Source of the DNA: Verpa conica
Taxonomy: Eukaryota > Ascomycota > Pezizomycetes > Pezizales > Morchellaceae
DNA: 64,000 nucleotides
Direction of reading: 5' to 3'
Assembly (NCBI GenBank): GCA_033030425.1
Contig: JAUFSD010000005.1
Span: forward strand, 1,353,001-1,417,000
Shown: positions 26,987-37,183 of the stretch, in pieces
Layout: every line of letters begins with the position of its first letter
Position numbering within the stretch: the first letter of the stretch is position 1
Translations under genes and position numbers: made by a program
The notes under the pieces: model-generated
The model's input: only the letters and a program-made list of their open reading frames with translations
Databases searched by the model: none
Told to the model about the DNA's origin: nothing

Positions 26987-28730
26987 TTAACTGAGGTCAT
27001 CCTCATCCTCATCCTCATCCTCAACAACTTTACTCCCCGTATCTTCATCCCCGGAATACGCTCCTGCGCTCCTCAAATACTCTTGCACAACCTCTGTTTC
27101 TAGCAGCTTCTCCTTCTGGTTCTCAAAAGATACCACAGCTCTCTCTAGCAACTGCTTTTCCAACTCCCGCAATCTTGCTGCCACGGCTGCCTCCTGCTTC
27201 CCAACATCTATCTCTGCATGCTCTCCCAGCTCCTTTTCAGATGTTATTAGTTCAAATAATTGTTCCTCAACCCTCTCCTGTATGAGGGCTAACGCTCGGA
27301 GTTGATACACCTCCCATAACGCACTCTTCTCCAATAATTCCTCTAGTTTTGCAATCTCTTCTACTTCTTCATTCTCCCAGAGGACTATGAGTTTGCGGGA
27401 GCCATTAGTTGCTTGGAGGACTCGGAAAGAGAGGCCATCTTCCTCGTTTACGCACATTAACCTATAATGCTTCTAATCAGAGCTGATATAGTGGTGAGGG
27501 AACTAGTGGACCGACCAGACAAAAGCTCCCATCCACGTGATCTCCCCAAAATCAACTAATCTCAACGTGGGGGCGGACTTGGAAACAGCCTCTTTCGCCA
27601 TACCGAGAGGGTCGTCTGCTGGGCACTTTAGATCTAATGCCAGCCATAATGTACTGGTTGTTGAGGCGTCAATAAAACCGTAGGAGAAGACCATTTCTGC
27701 AGCCGACTTTTCACCTCCATAACTAATATTATCTTTGGCATTAATATCTCGCTCTTGACCCAGTAAAAGGAATTTGGTAGGTCCCACCTACTTGATAGTC
27801 ACTTCATCCCCCTCCTGCAGGCCTCTCTCATTATTCTCCCTAGGCAGCAATAAGACATCTCCATTGTAGTCAACGCTGTAGTATGCGTTCGCCTTGGAGC
27901 TATGATTTGCAAAGTCGAGCATTGGCGCCATACCAATACCTAGACGAGGGAATTGTAACACACGGGAACGGAACCAAGAGTCGAGGAGTTTCCAGTCTGA
28001 TATAGTGAGGGTTTCAAAGTCCCACCAGGCATTTTGGCACCATTTTATGTGGGATGTAGAAGACTGAAAATGTTCGAACTCTTGTTCGAGGGTGTGGAGT
28101 TTTGCTTCGACTGCCTGGAAAAATGTCACTTTTTATATTATGCGATTTATGGCGACGCTCTGAGAATTAGGTATATACATACCACATATAGGCTTGTTCC
28201 TCTTAAGAGACTTCTTTCAGAATCCGTCCAGGTTGTTGGTACGGAAACACGGCTCGGAAGGAATTTCACGTATCTTATTGGAATCCCTAAATTAGCTTCT
28301 AATATTCATAATATACAGCACGGAATAGCGGTAGAGAAACTTACTCACTCCAAGCACCCCTCTGCCCAATCTCTAGACCAGCAGCCGTACTCAGTCGCAT
28401 TACCAAAAAAACCATAATTGCTCCTCTCGGGCTCAACGCAAAATTACCAACAGCCTTGAGAACCTCTGATAGGTGAATATCAGACTTTGCATGTTCCTCG
28501 ACTGTGGCTGCATACACCACGAGTTCACGCTCAACAGTAAGTAGGGGCTTTGACGGGTCATAGGCGATAATTCTGCTATCTTTTATGGTCTTGATGGGAC
28601 GGTGCTTGAGACCAGTCCCGGCATCGATGACATCTCCGCCAATTGAAGCGATTTCAAGACCATTGAGTTGGATGCTATTGAGACGAGCGAAGGCGTGGAG
28701 AGAGTCTGTGGGGAGCTGTTCGTGAAGCAT
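26987..28730 (-). CDS. SET-domain protein lysine methyltransferase, Rubisco-LSMT/RKM-like
   Basis: Predicted to transfer methyl groups from S-adenosylmethionine to a lysine of a non-histone protein; related fungal RKM enzymes act on ribosomal proteins, but the substrate here is not visible. Exons (minus): 28345-28730, 28183-28273, 27792-28114, 27516-27722 and 26987-27461, giving 493 residues. Introns are 71, 68, 69 and 54 bases. The split SET domain is clear: the SEYVKFLPS segment follows intron 1, DFANHSS (about residues 226-232) is the S-adenosylmethionine/lysine-site motif, INYGG (about 266-270) the next, then SYGF at 280-283. The region after residue about 340 is a Glu/Leu-rich helical, probably coiled-coil segment ending in an acidic tail (EDEDEDEDD). 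Intron 1 was set at GTAAGT, not the overlapping GTGAGT, because only that gives WSEYVKFLP. Intron 4 begins with the rare GTCGGT. Confidence 0.88.
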
Positions 28731-29828
28731 TGTGAGCGTATATGTTTAGGGAGTTTCGGATCGACCGAACTGAAGTTCAATAGAGTCTATTAAGTACCAA
28801 TTGGTACGGAAAATCGTAATTATGGACAGATGTCTGCGGAAACAACAATTTGATATCGTCAACCGAGTCCGAAGCGAAGATCCCCGATAAGAGAGTTGTA
28901 ATCGCGACTGGATCAGCTCATCTCAAAACCACGCCATGATCCCCTGTTACAGACTTTTTTTGAGGCTCTGCTGTCATTGAAGAGACATGCACAACAGAGA
29001 CATACTAACGTCTATCCGATAAAGTTAAAAACGTTTCAATCGATGAGGCTCTACTTGGTTGCCTAGGGTTGACGAAAATAAATACCGTGTTGTGGGTGGT
29101 CAAATGATGGGTCTGCATTATTCTCCTAAACTTGTCCTCTACAATTTTTTCTTTGTTGCTATAATATATTCCCTCAATGGTACATGCCTATGGGTTCTCA
29201 GAGTACCAGTTCACTGGCTGCATGCATGATCTGATGGTAGATGACGGCGTGTTGCAGCATTCGAGATTTCGAGAGACATATTATACATGCATGCGCATAG
29301 CTCGGGTCCTACCATGTGAATATATTTACTTTTGTATCTATAAACCTAGTAGATTGTGGACACGGTCATGTGTAAAGTCCCCTCTTTTTGTTTCCCTTCA
29401 CTCTCTATAGGGTGCCCTACAATCTCTACCGGCCATTGTTGGGATCCAGTGGTGTTTGTGTCAGTTTGCGTTACACTGCAGCGTTACGTGCTCGGCATCT
29501 TCGGTCTGTCGTCATTAAAGAGCCCGTGGAGCTGTGCTACAATGAGGTATGTATGTACCTCTACATGTAGTCAAGTATCTGCGGGTATTTGTGGTATGGT
29601 AACTGACAGTTTGTTGGCCTCTACTCTAGGGCGTGGGTAGATCGTGTATCGCCCCCCTCCCAGGTCAATCTCTTCTGCAGCATCTCCGGATACATCCGGG
29701 TTTCTTTTCCTTTGAGCGACAAGTGCAGAGGATACTTACCTGGCTACAATTTCCCTATTGACCTCCGTTAGAAGAAATCTGTGCAAATATCATAATCGAG
29801 GATCAAAACTCTATAAATCTTAAACAAA
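28731..29828. promoter_or_regulatory. Divergent intergenic region between the SET gene and the aldo/keto reductase gene
   Basis: About 1.1 kb separates two start codons that point away from each other, so both promoters must lie here or be shared. No defined operator was recognised. A TACATGTA palindrome occurs at 29562-29569. Confidence 0.5.
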
Positions 29829-30941
29829 ATGTTCTCTTCACGCCCCCCTCTATCCTCAATCCTCCCCCCTCTCGTCCTCGGCACAACAACCTTCAACCAC
29901 CAATACAACTCAGATCCTCTCAATCTCCCCACCTCAAAGATAATACATTCTGCAATCGCGCGTGGGATAAATGCATTCGACACATCTCCCTACTACGGCC
30001 CCGCCGAAACTCTCCTCGGCGCTGCCCTAAGCTCATGCGCCTCTCCTAGGGACTCCTACATCATATCTACCAAGGTTGGCCGTATCGCCGCTGAAGAATT
30101 TGACTACTCCCCTACCTGGATCCGCAAGTCAATCGCCCGTTCACTAGAGCGCTTAGGGACCCAGTATCTAGATATAGTGTACTGCCACGACGTTGAATTC
30201 GTCACTCCCGCCGAGGTCGTGATCGCCGTGAAAACCCTTCGAGAACTCCGAAACGAGGGTAAGATCCGCTATGTCGGTATCTCCGGCTACCCAACGTCTA
30301 TGCTCGTTGAACTTGCAATAAAAGTGCGTAAGGAGACCGGAGAAGCGCTGGATATAGTGATGTCTTATGCGCACTACACCCTTCAGAATACTGTACTAGC
30401 AGAGCCACAGGTTCTGGACCGGCTAGTTAAGGAAGGAGGCGTCGATTGTGTTCTTAATGGTTCACCGCTCGGTATGGGGTTGCTTAGGAGCCAAGGCGTA
30501 CCAATTGGTGATATGGGGGATTTTCACCCTGCACCAAAGGGGCTGAGAAATAGGTGTGCGGAAGCTGCTAAGCTTGTTGAGAGGCATACTGGGAAGGAGC
30601 AGAAGCTGGAGATACTGGCGCTGCGGTATAGTATTGAAGGGTGGGCGCAAGATGGCGCGAAGGGTGGCACGAGAGTTAATCCTTTGATGCTTGCTGCGGA
30701 TGGAAAGCTGCGCAGCGTAAGCATTAATACACAAAAAATTGGGGTCTCTGTTGCAAGTGTTAGCTCTTTGCATGAACTTGATGAGTTATTGGAGATATGG
30801 GGGGATGTTGTTAAAATGCAAGAGAGGCGGTTTCTGTGGGCGGGGGTGCAGAAGGTTTTCGCCGGGGATGTGGGGAGGGAAGAGTGGCGGAATTACTCAT
30901 GGCCGAGCCCAGGGGTGGGGTATGTTAGAAGTAAACTCTAA
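29829..30941 (+). CDS. Aldo/keto reductase, D-arabinose 1-dehydrogenase (Ara2) type
   Basis: Likely oxidises D-arabinose to D-arabinono-1,4-lactone with NAD+, the step before erythroascorbate formation in fungi; plant relatives act on L-galactose. The gene is one exon of 370 codons, slightly longer than yeast Ara2 (about 335). All four aldo/keto reductase catalytic residues are present: D51 and Y56 in FDTSPYYG, K82 in STKVGR, and H120 in YCHDVE. The N-terminal PPLVLGTTTFN strand, the GKIRYVGISGYP strand near residues 145-156, and NGSPLGMGLL near 208-217 are as expected for the barrel. The ATG follows an A-rich AAACAAA context. It lies head to head with the SET-domain gene, with no sign of a cluster. 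Substrate assignment rests on recalled similarity and could be another sugar or aldehyde. Confidence 0.88.
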   Translation: MFSSRPPLSSILPPLVLGTTTFNHQYNSDPLNLPTSKIIHSAIARGINAFDTSPYYGPAETLLGAALSSCASPRDSYIISTKVGRIAAEEFDYSPTWIRKSIARSLERLGTQYLDIVYCHDVEFVTPAEVVIAVKTLRELRNEGKIRYVGISGYPTSMLVELAIKVRKETGEALDIVMSYAHYTLQNTVLAEPQVLDRLVKEGGVDCVLNGSPLGMGLLRSQGVPIGDMGDFHPAPKGLRNRCAEAAKLVERHTGKEQKLEILALRYSIEGWAQDGAKGGTRVNPLMLAADGKLRSVSINTQKIGVSVASVSSLHELDELLEIWGDVVKMQERRFLWAGVQKVFAGDVGREEWRNYSWPSPGVGYVRSKL

Positions 30942-31854
30942 TCGATTACGGTGAGTTATTGATGCTGGTATTATATATTATTGTAGTCATATAGTATTTC
31001 TCATTGAGGCAGATGAAGCTACCTGACCATAAGCGGTTGTGTAAAAACACTATTGAGCCTCTAATAAAGATGGCTATAGCTGTGCCACTGATTATCATAT
31101 CCGTTATCGTCCTCTATCCCCCACCGAGGAAAATGCCTTATGAGGGTCGATGCAAGGCATTTTCTTGTGCCGCAATTTTGCAGATTATACCAGGTACCGA
31201 TGTGACAACCTGGTACTTTATTAGAGCATATAACGGCTGTGATCGACTTGGCCTAGATGCATTGAGCTCAGAGATTACTAGAGCCGTTTTGGGAGTGGGA
31301 AACAAATGTTTTCAGCCTTTATTTATGAAGTATCTGATTCTAAACTACCGCTTCTCTACTCAGAGAGTAATGATAAGTTTTTGTGTAAATGAGGCTAGAC
31401 TTTCCCCTCCCCCCATTCTTCCTAGAGTCTTTTTGGTGAAGGGTTCATGTAATTAATGAGAAGAAAAAAAAAAGAGAAAAAAAAAGAGGTGTTGGGTGTT
31501 ATCGGGCGAGTGAGAGTTTGTGAAAATTAGTCCTGAGCTGAGCTATCATAGGTCAATTTTCTATATTATAAAGAATTTTAAATAGAAAACTAGAACCATT
31601 TTTCCGGTCTTGGTTAGATTATGGAAAATAGGGTAATAATCTCTAGTATCTCCTAAGGATGGGAATAATACTGTGCTGTGTAGACGATAAAGACGGGTGT
31701 TTTTTGCAGGCTTGTATATGGTGAAACAGTAATGAGAAATTGTCTTCTTTGGTAGTCTGCTGTTTCTAGATACCTAGGATTGCGTATATACGTATGGGGT
31801 TGCGTATTTTATCTTCACGGTTTCTCACTCGTACTTACTACTTAGCTAGTCTTT

Positions 31855-31950
31855 TGTGTGTGCTTGGGTGATGATGATGATTATTCATAAATACATGGAG
31901 CGTGTGTGCTTGGGTGAATGTGTGGATTAATTATAAATACATAGAGCACT
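31855..31950. repeat. Imperfect tandem duplication of about 46 bases
   Basis: Two adjacent copies begin with GTGTGTGCTTGGGTGA and end with ATAAATACATGGAGC or ATAAATACATAGAGC. A partial third copy starts at about 31955 (GCGTGTGCTT). The region is non-coding. Confidence 0.75.
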
Positions 31951-32407
31951 AAGATGCGTGTGCTTAAAGCTCTACATACGTGTTTGAGAATGTAAGGTTT
32001 CTTGTTTAGAGGGTGTGTAGGTAGGTAAGTTGTAGGTAGGTTATAGGCGGATATGTATTTGGGGACCTAACAAAGTTTTCGAATTAGTTGTAACTAAGAG
32101 CCGGGCTATTTGCAACATACAAAGCGATGAGGATGAACTATAGAAGTAGAAATAAGTAGATATATAAAAAACTAAATAAATTAATAGCTTTGTAAATGAT
32201 TTCCTCTTTTTATACCTGTTATTTGTGGGAGATTCAGGTATGATGGGGCTCATATAGTTGAATCTCCGACTCGCGGCTTTATTTTGCGCCGAGTATAGGC
32301 TTGTTTTTTATCTTCTTCATATTCATACTCTTATGGCCTTTTTTGAGGTATATAATATCTATAGGTTGTTGGATATTAGAAGGTTGGACTGCGTAATTCG
32401 GCTTCGT

Positions 32408-32763
32408 GTATATGTTCTGGCCCGTTGGGGGGACGTCCCCTCAACGGGCAATCTGTTAGGTGCCCTACCCGTTGGAGGGACACTCATGGGCAGGCCAACA
32501 AAGTATAGCCTAATTAATACAGGGACACTCAAAAGAATAAGAATAATAGCTAGAAAATATAAATCTATCTTGAACTATATTTGTGATTTTTTTGGATTTT
32601 ATACTATGCTTTATTAAACTTGTAGGAGGATGGAAGCTTTGTTCTGAGTGTTTTTTTTATGTTGTTACCCATACAGGGGACGTAGGCTGGCCCATATAGA
32701 GGACGTCCCTCCAACAGGTTGGCCCGTTGAGGGGACGTCCCCCCAACGGGCCAGAACATATAC
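32408..32763. mobile_element. Foldback / MITE-like element with palindromic terminal repeats
   Basis: The ends, 32408-32449 and 32722-32763, are a perfect 42-base inverted repeat beginning GTATATGTTCTGGCCCGTTG. Within each end, the 30 bases from GCCCGTTG to CAACGGGC are themselves a palindrome around GGGGACGTCCCC with one mismatched pair. Degenerate copies of the GTTGGAGGGACGTCC unit follow just inside both ends, and the centre is AT-rich with no coding capacity. This is the form of a non-autonomous foldback or MITE. The outer bases are TATA-like on both sides, so a TA target duplication is possible but cannot be separated from the repeat. Its ends do not resemble those of the Tc1-like element at 18 kb. 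Confidence 0.75.
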
Positions 32764-33610
32764 TTTGGTCATTGCTTTGTGGAATTGAACCTATATAGTA
32801 TTATTACGAACTTACTCGGTTCTAGTCTTGTGCGTCTAACCTCTAGAGCAAAGCTGAGGGTAAGTTGAAGGTAAAGATATACTTAAAGAAGACCTAAAAT
32901 CTTGGAAAAAGATCCATCTATACTTTCCCCCTTAGCTTTACATGAGAAACCTCAATTGGTAGATATCGGATTTGTAGAACCCTTTGTTTATGCTTACATA
33001 GAGAGATCCTCGCTCACATATACTAGCCAAACACAAACGTAATTTTTTCTGCTGAGTAGGTTATACCGTTGAATAAACTTGAATCCTTTTACCTAAATTA
33101 TAAAATTCTGTCTTGTCTAATCACGCTCTCCACCTGTTTAATAAACATCTACTACATATCTATTTCCTGCCGGATTCCGCACAAGCTATTACAAATGAGA
33201 TGATTAATCCTATCAATGAGCTTTATCCCGAAACATCGTAGCCCCCCAAACAAGATGAACCACTATCTATGCTCTTCAAACACTCTTGACCAGATTCCTA
33301 CTTAGGTTAGTTCATACCCTCTTGTCTTTCATTACCTAAATACAAACTAAACCCCATACATCCTATTATCATATAACCCTCAATGAAAAAGCTTCTAGAC
33401 TCTGCCTTATCTACCTACAACCTCGGGAACATCTGAAAGACATTCTACGAAAGATCTTCAATTCTGACCCCCCCCCATGCATATACGAACATACCACCCT
33501 AGCTAGTTAGCTATGTAGCTAATATTTAGTAATAAAAGAACCCTAAGCGCACAGCTAGCTGGCTCCACACCGTTGTTCTCTCCGAGTTTCTTTTTGTATT
33601 CGGCTACCTT

Positions 33611-33632
33611 ATTATATATATATATATATATA
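33611..33632. repeat. (TA)n microsatellite
   Basis: About ten alternating TA units in AT-rich non-coding DNA. Confidence 0.9.
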
Positions 33633-34430
33633 AACCCATGAATTCTGTAAGCGTACTGACAATAATTCTGAAACCGTCCCGTCCCATGGTAAGGGGAATA
33701 GGAAGGGAAGGGAAAAAAAGAGACTAGAAGTCTTTTTCTCACGAGGAATCCTCGCATACACCATGCGCCAAGATTAAGAAGATACAATTTAAGTCTCGAG
33801 TGACATCTAATGAGGGAGGGAGGAAAGGATTATATTATATTAAACGTGTGCATGCACCAGTCTGTACGTACATACCCTTGCTAGATCTACTAAATGTACT
33901 GTGATATGTTCCTGATTCACCACCTCCTTCGCTTCCATCCTCCTACCCCCCTCGCCTACTCCCCCCTTCGGTATCCTGCCAACGTGTGAATGAATGAATG
34001 AATTAATCATAAATACTCCCACACACATGTATTGTTGGGGATTATTCGTATATGTTTCCGGCTGGGCTTGCGAGTGTTACGTCCTGTATCCCAACAGCTT
34101 TTGATTGTGTATGGGGGTTTTATAGCACTGTCATAGCGTATTAATTACTCATATTACTAGCCGGTGCATGATTGTGTTTTTATCGTCCCCCCTACTTAGG
34201 TGTACGTCTTCCGATTATATATTTCTTCATGGAATAATCTATTTATTTATTCTATTGGTAAATTAGTGTCTTGTGTGCTATTAGAAATACTAATTAATTA
34301 ACCTCCCCTCCCCCAATTCAGGAAGATGATAGAGTATTGTGTTCTGCATTGATCAACTAGCTAGGTTAAAGCATTGAAGGAGTACGTGACTCCTATACTA
34401 TAACATCTGCCAGCCGTCCTGATAAGCATT

Positions 34431-34448
34431 TTATATTGATCAATATAA
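34431..34448. repeat. 18-base perfect palindrome
   Basis: TTATATTGATCAATATAA reads the same on both strands. It could be a dimeric factor site or a chance AT-rich palindrome. Confidence 0.6.
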
Positions 34449-37183
34449 GATCCGTCGCTAAAATAGGACCTAGCCCGCACGGTACGTACCGAGCTTTTTT
34501 CTTCTTTTTTTCTTTCTTTTTAGTGAAAGCCACGCCAAGTTCTCGTGAACACGGACTCCCAATATATATGAGGTTTCCTCAAGCCACTTTTGTATTTGTT
34601 GCCGCGGCCTAAGTGATTATGCCTGTGATGGTGAGATTTTCGACCCCCTTCTCCCCCCCGATATTAAAAACGTTCGCAAAGGTGGAATTACGTTCTTAAA
34701 GCGGCATCTCGAAAGTATATAGTGCGCTTGTTCTGGATTATAAAACGGATTGTAGTTCATTGAGTTAGAGCTCGTGTAATGCCTACTCCCTCCCTTTCCT
34801 GATTTGGATGTTCCCTCCCCCCCCCCCTTTTTCGATATGGGGTGGAATGTAAGGCCTTTGATAAACCTAGAATAACGCGAAGTCTATAGTATCGATATAT
34901 AAAAAAAACTCAAACATTAAAAAAAACCCGAACCCTCCTAGGGTCGGGTAATCGGCAAATAGCACCTTTTTCAGGTCACTAGTAATCACTCGATCGAGCA
35001 CAAACACGCGCGCGCACCGACAGTTTCTCTCGACACGTTTTTCTCGCGTGCTCCGAATAGCGCTAGAACGTTCCTCTGAGATGTCGCGTGGCATTTTATT
35101 TACTTTGCACGGGCTTCGTTTTACCTTCTTGCGGTTAGTCGTTATGTTTCGGGGTTTACGGGCTTGGTGTGTCTCGGATATCTTTTTGCTCTGGCTGACT
35201 TCCGTGCGCGAGGTCAGTATATTTTGGAGGGAGGTTCCTTGGAGGAGGAGGAGGGCTGTTTGCTCTATCCAATGGAGCTGTAGCTAAGACCTTTATTAGG
35301 AGGGTGGTACTAGCGATCGTGGGTTGGCCCATGACTAATTTGGTATAGGGCTTTTGATAATTACTTGGGGTCAAGTAGAGTAGAGGGGGGAAAAAGAGAT
35401 ATTAGAGAGGGAAGGAGACAAAATCGTCTTTGATAGTAATAAAGGTTCTGTTGGGTAGGATACATAGAGACCCCCGGGAGATGAATTGTGAAACTGGATT
35501 CCCAAGGCGGGTTTAGTGTGTGGCAGTTGACTTTGTAATACTTCCGTAATCGTAAAGATTCACATTTTGCCTAAATGCCTTATATACCTACCTCAGCCCT
35601 AGACTATTTATTTGAGCTATATAGAAAATTTGTATTTACAGGCCCGAATCTCGGAGGGTTTGGGTTTTATTCCAGATGAATAAGTTGACGGATTCAGCTG
35701 GAGCTGGAAGGGTATTTCGGCGACGCACAAATTGTGGATACTCATGCGGGGACTGTGGATATACTACTCTCTACGGTCACATTTACATCTCGTAAACTCT
35801 CAGCTACAAAGCTGGATCTGGTCTGTATCTCTACTTGTCGCCGGGTTTCAAGGGACAACTCGGGATCGGCTCAACAAACTCTCCTCTGCGGCTCTTCCGA
35901 ATACCTTGGGATGAAATACCCCCAAGCGGTTAAGCAAGCAGGCGGTGCTGCACATCGACTGATCATTTCCCACCCATACAACTCACGCGTCATTAGCCCC
36001 ATGTGGATGCATAGGGAGTGGAGGGATGGCCCCTGCAAGACATCTTTTTCACCTCAAGAACGTTCCAAACCCATATCATATTTCCTGATATCTTTCAATG
36101 TCAATGCCAATAGTCTATTTCCACCCGCTCATCTTACGGAGATACCCATAGCCGAGCAGATAATCCTCCGGGAGGGGGAACAGGGTAAAATGCTATTTTA
36201 CAGATACTGGAGAGGGTTCGAGCTGCCGTAAAGCCCCGGTCCCGAGAGAGCAGGGGGAACCATTCAGATGCATCTCCCGGTGTTTGGCCATCCAAACAAG
36301 GTACCCGCATATACATAGATATCAGCTGTGGGTGTCTATATGACTGTACGCCTATACGGCACGCTCCTTGGGAAGGGGGAAGCACTGGAGTTCCTGAGAA
36401 CTGGACTTATTCCAAAGTCTTTGCATGTACCTCGAGATAGAGTGCCCTCATCTACCAATACCTACATCCAGCACTTATCAAGCTTCCCCGCCTTTCTGAA
36501 CGGCCGGCTGGGCTCGTTGGGGATTGGCTGCACTCACCGCTGCAGGGAATGTCCCTGGGGTCCCCTGGCCGAATCCTGGCCCTCGATTGCTGACGACACA
36601 CCATTGACAGGAAGCATTCACCACTCGAGTCCATCCACACCTCACCAGCCATCACCAACAAGCCCAGTTAACCCACCTCCCAAGACGAAAAGAGACCCGC
36701 CGTAGTCTCTCCCGATCACGACGTATATTGGCGTACATGTGCGTACAGTACACCGATACATACAAGCTATTGGTGTAAAGTCTCGCCCCTTGAGCTTCGC
36801 CGGCCCACCGTACACTAGAGCCTTGTTAGTTGGTTCGCTCGTTTCTCCCCACACTGCCCCAGGTTGCCAGGTATCATCCTCGTCTCTTCTCCGCATTTCC
36901 AGGCTTTTTATCTATACATCCTTTTTTTTTTTTTTTTTGGATGCACCTGACTTTATTCGAGAACGAGACGCCATCTGCTGCAACAAGAGAAGGGAAGTTC
37001 CAGGAGCAACAGGGCCGTCGAATCTAAAGCGCCACAAGGGAAAGGGAAACGGAAAGGGGGAAAAAAAATAAAAAAACGTGCGGGACAGAAAAGACCGTAC
37101 ACGGTCGATCATTTAACCACAACTCCCTCATTCAACAACCCCCCCTCCCAAAAAAACCTCAACATTCATCACCAGCCGCCAAG

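Larger units (their letters stand above)
30942..37183. other. Intergenic region with a foldback element, no gene seen
   Basis: No gene is supported between the aldo/keto reductase stop and the FacB-like start. It contains an imperfect tandem duplication near 31855-31950, the foldback element at 32408-32763, a TA repeat at 33611-33632, and an 18-base palindrome at 34431-34448. The longest frames (31004-31456 and 35734-36231, plus) have no domain and lack codon regularity. The last 500 bases before 37184 are pyrimidine- and A-rich, consistent with promoter and leader of the FacB-like gene. Confidence 0.55.

Noticed and set aside
28340..28352. Alternative donor GTGAGT for intron 1 of the SET gene
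   Set aside because: It needs the acceptor at TTTAG, only a few bases after the branch-like CTAAT, and breaks the conserved WSEYVKFLP segment. GTAAGT with the next AG fits both.
31004..31456. 150-codon open frame downstream of the aldo/keto reductase gene
   Set aside because: No recognisable domain, no splice partners and a poor start context. One hydrophobic stretch is not enough to call a gene.
32408..32763. Foldback element as a non-autonomous derivative of the Tc1-like element at 18 kb
   Set aside because: Terminal sequences are unrelated (GTATATGTTCTGG against CTCGTAATCTCATG), so the same transposase is unlikely to move both.
35734..36231. 165-codon open frame on the plus strand
   Set aside because: No domain, mixed composition, and nothing that joins it to the FacB-like gene.
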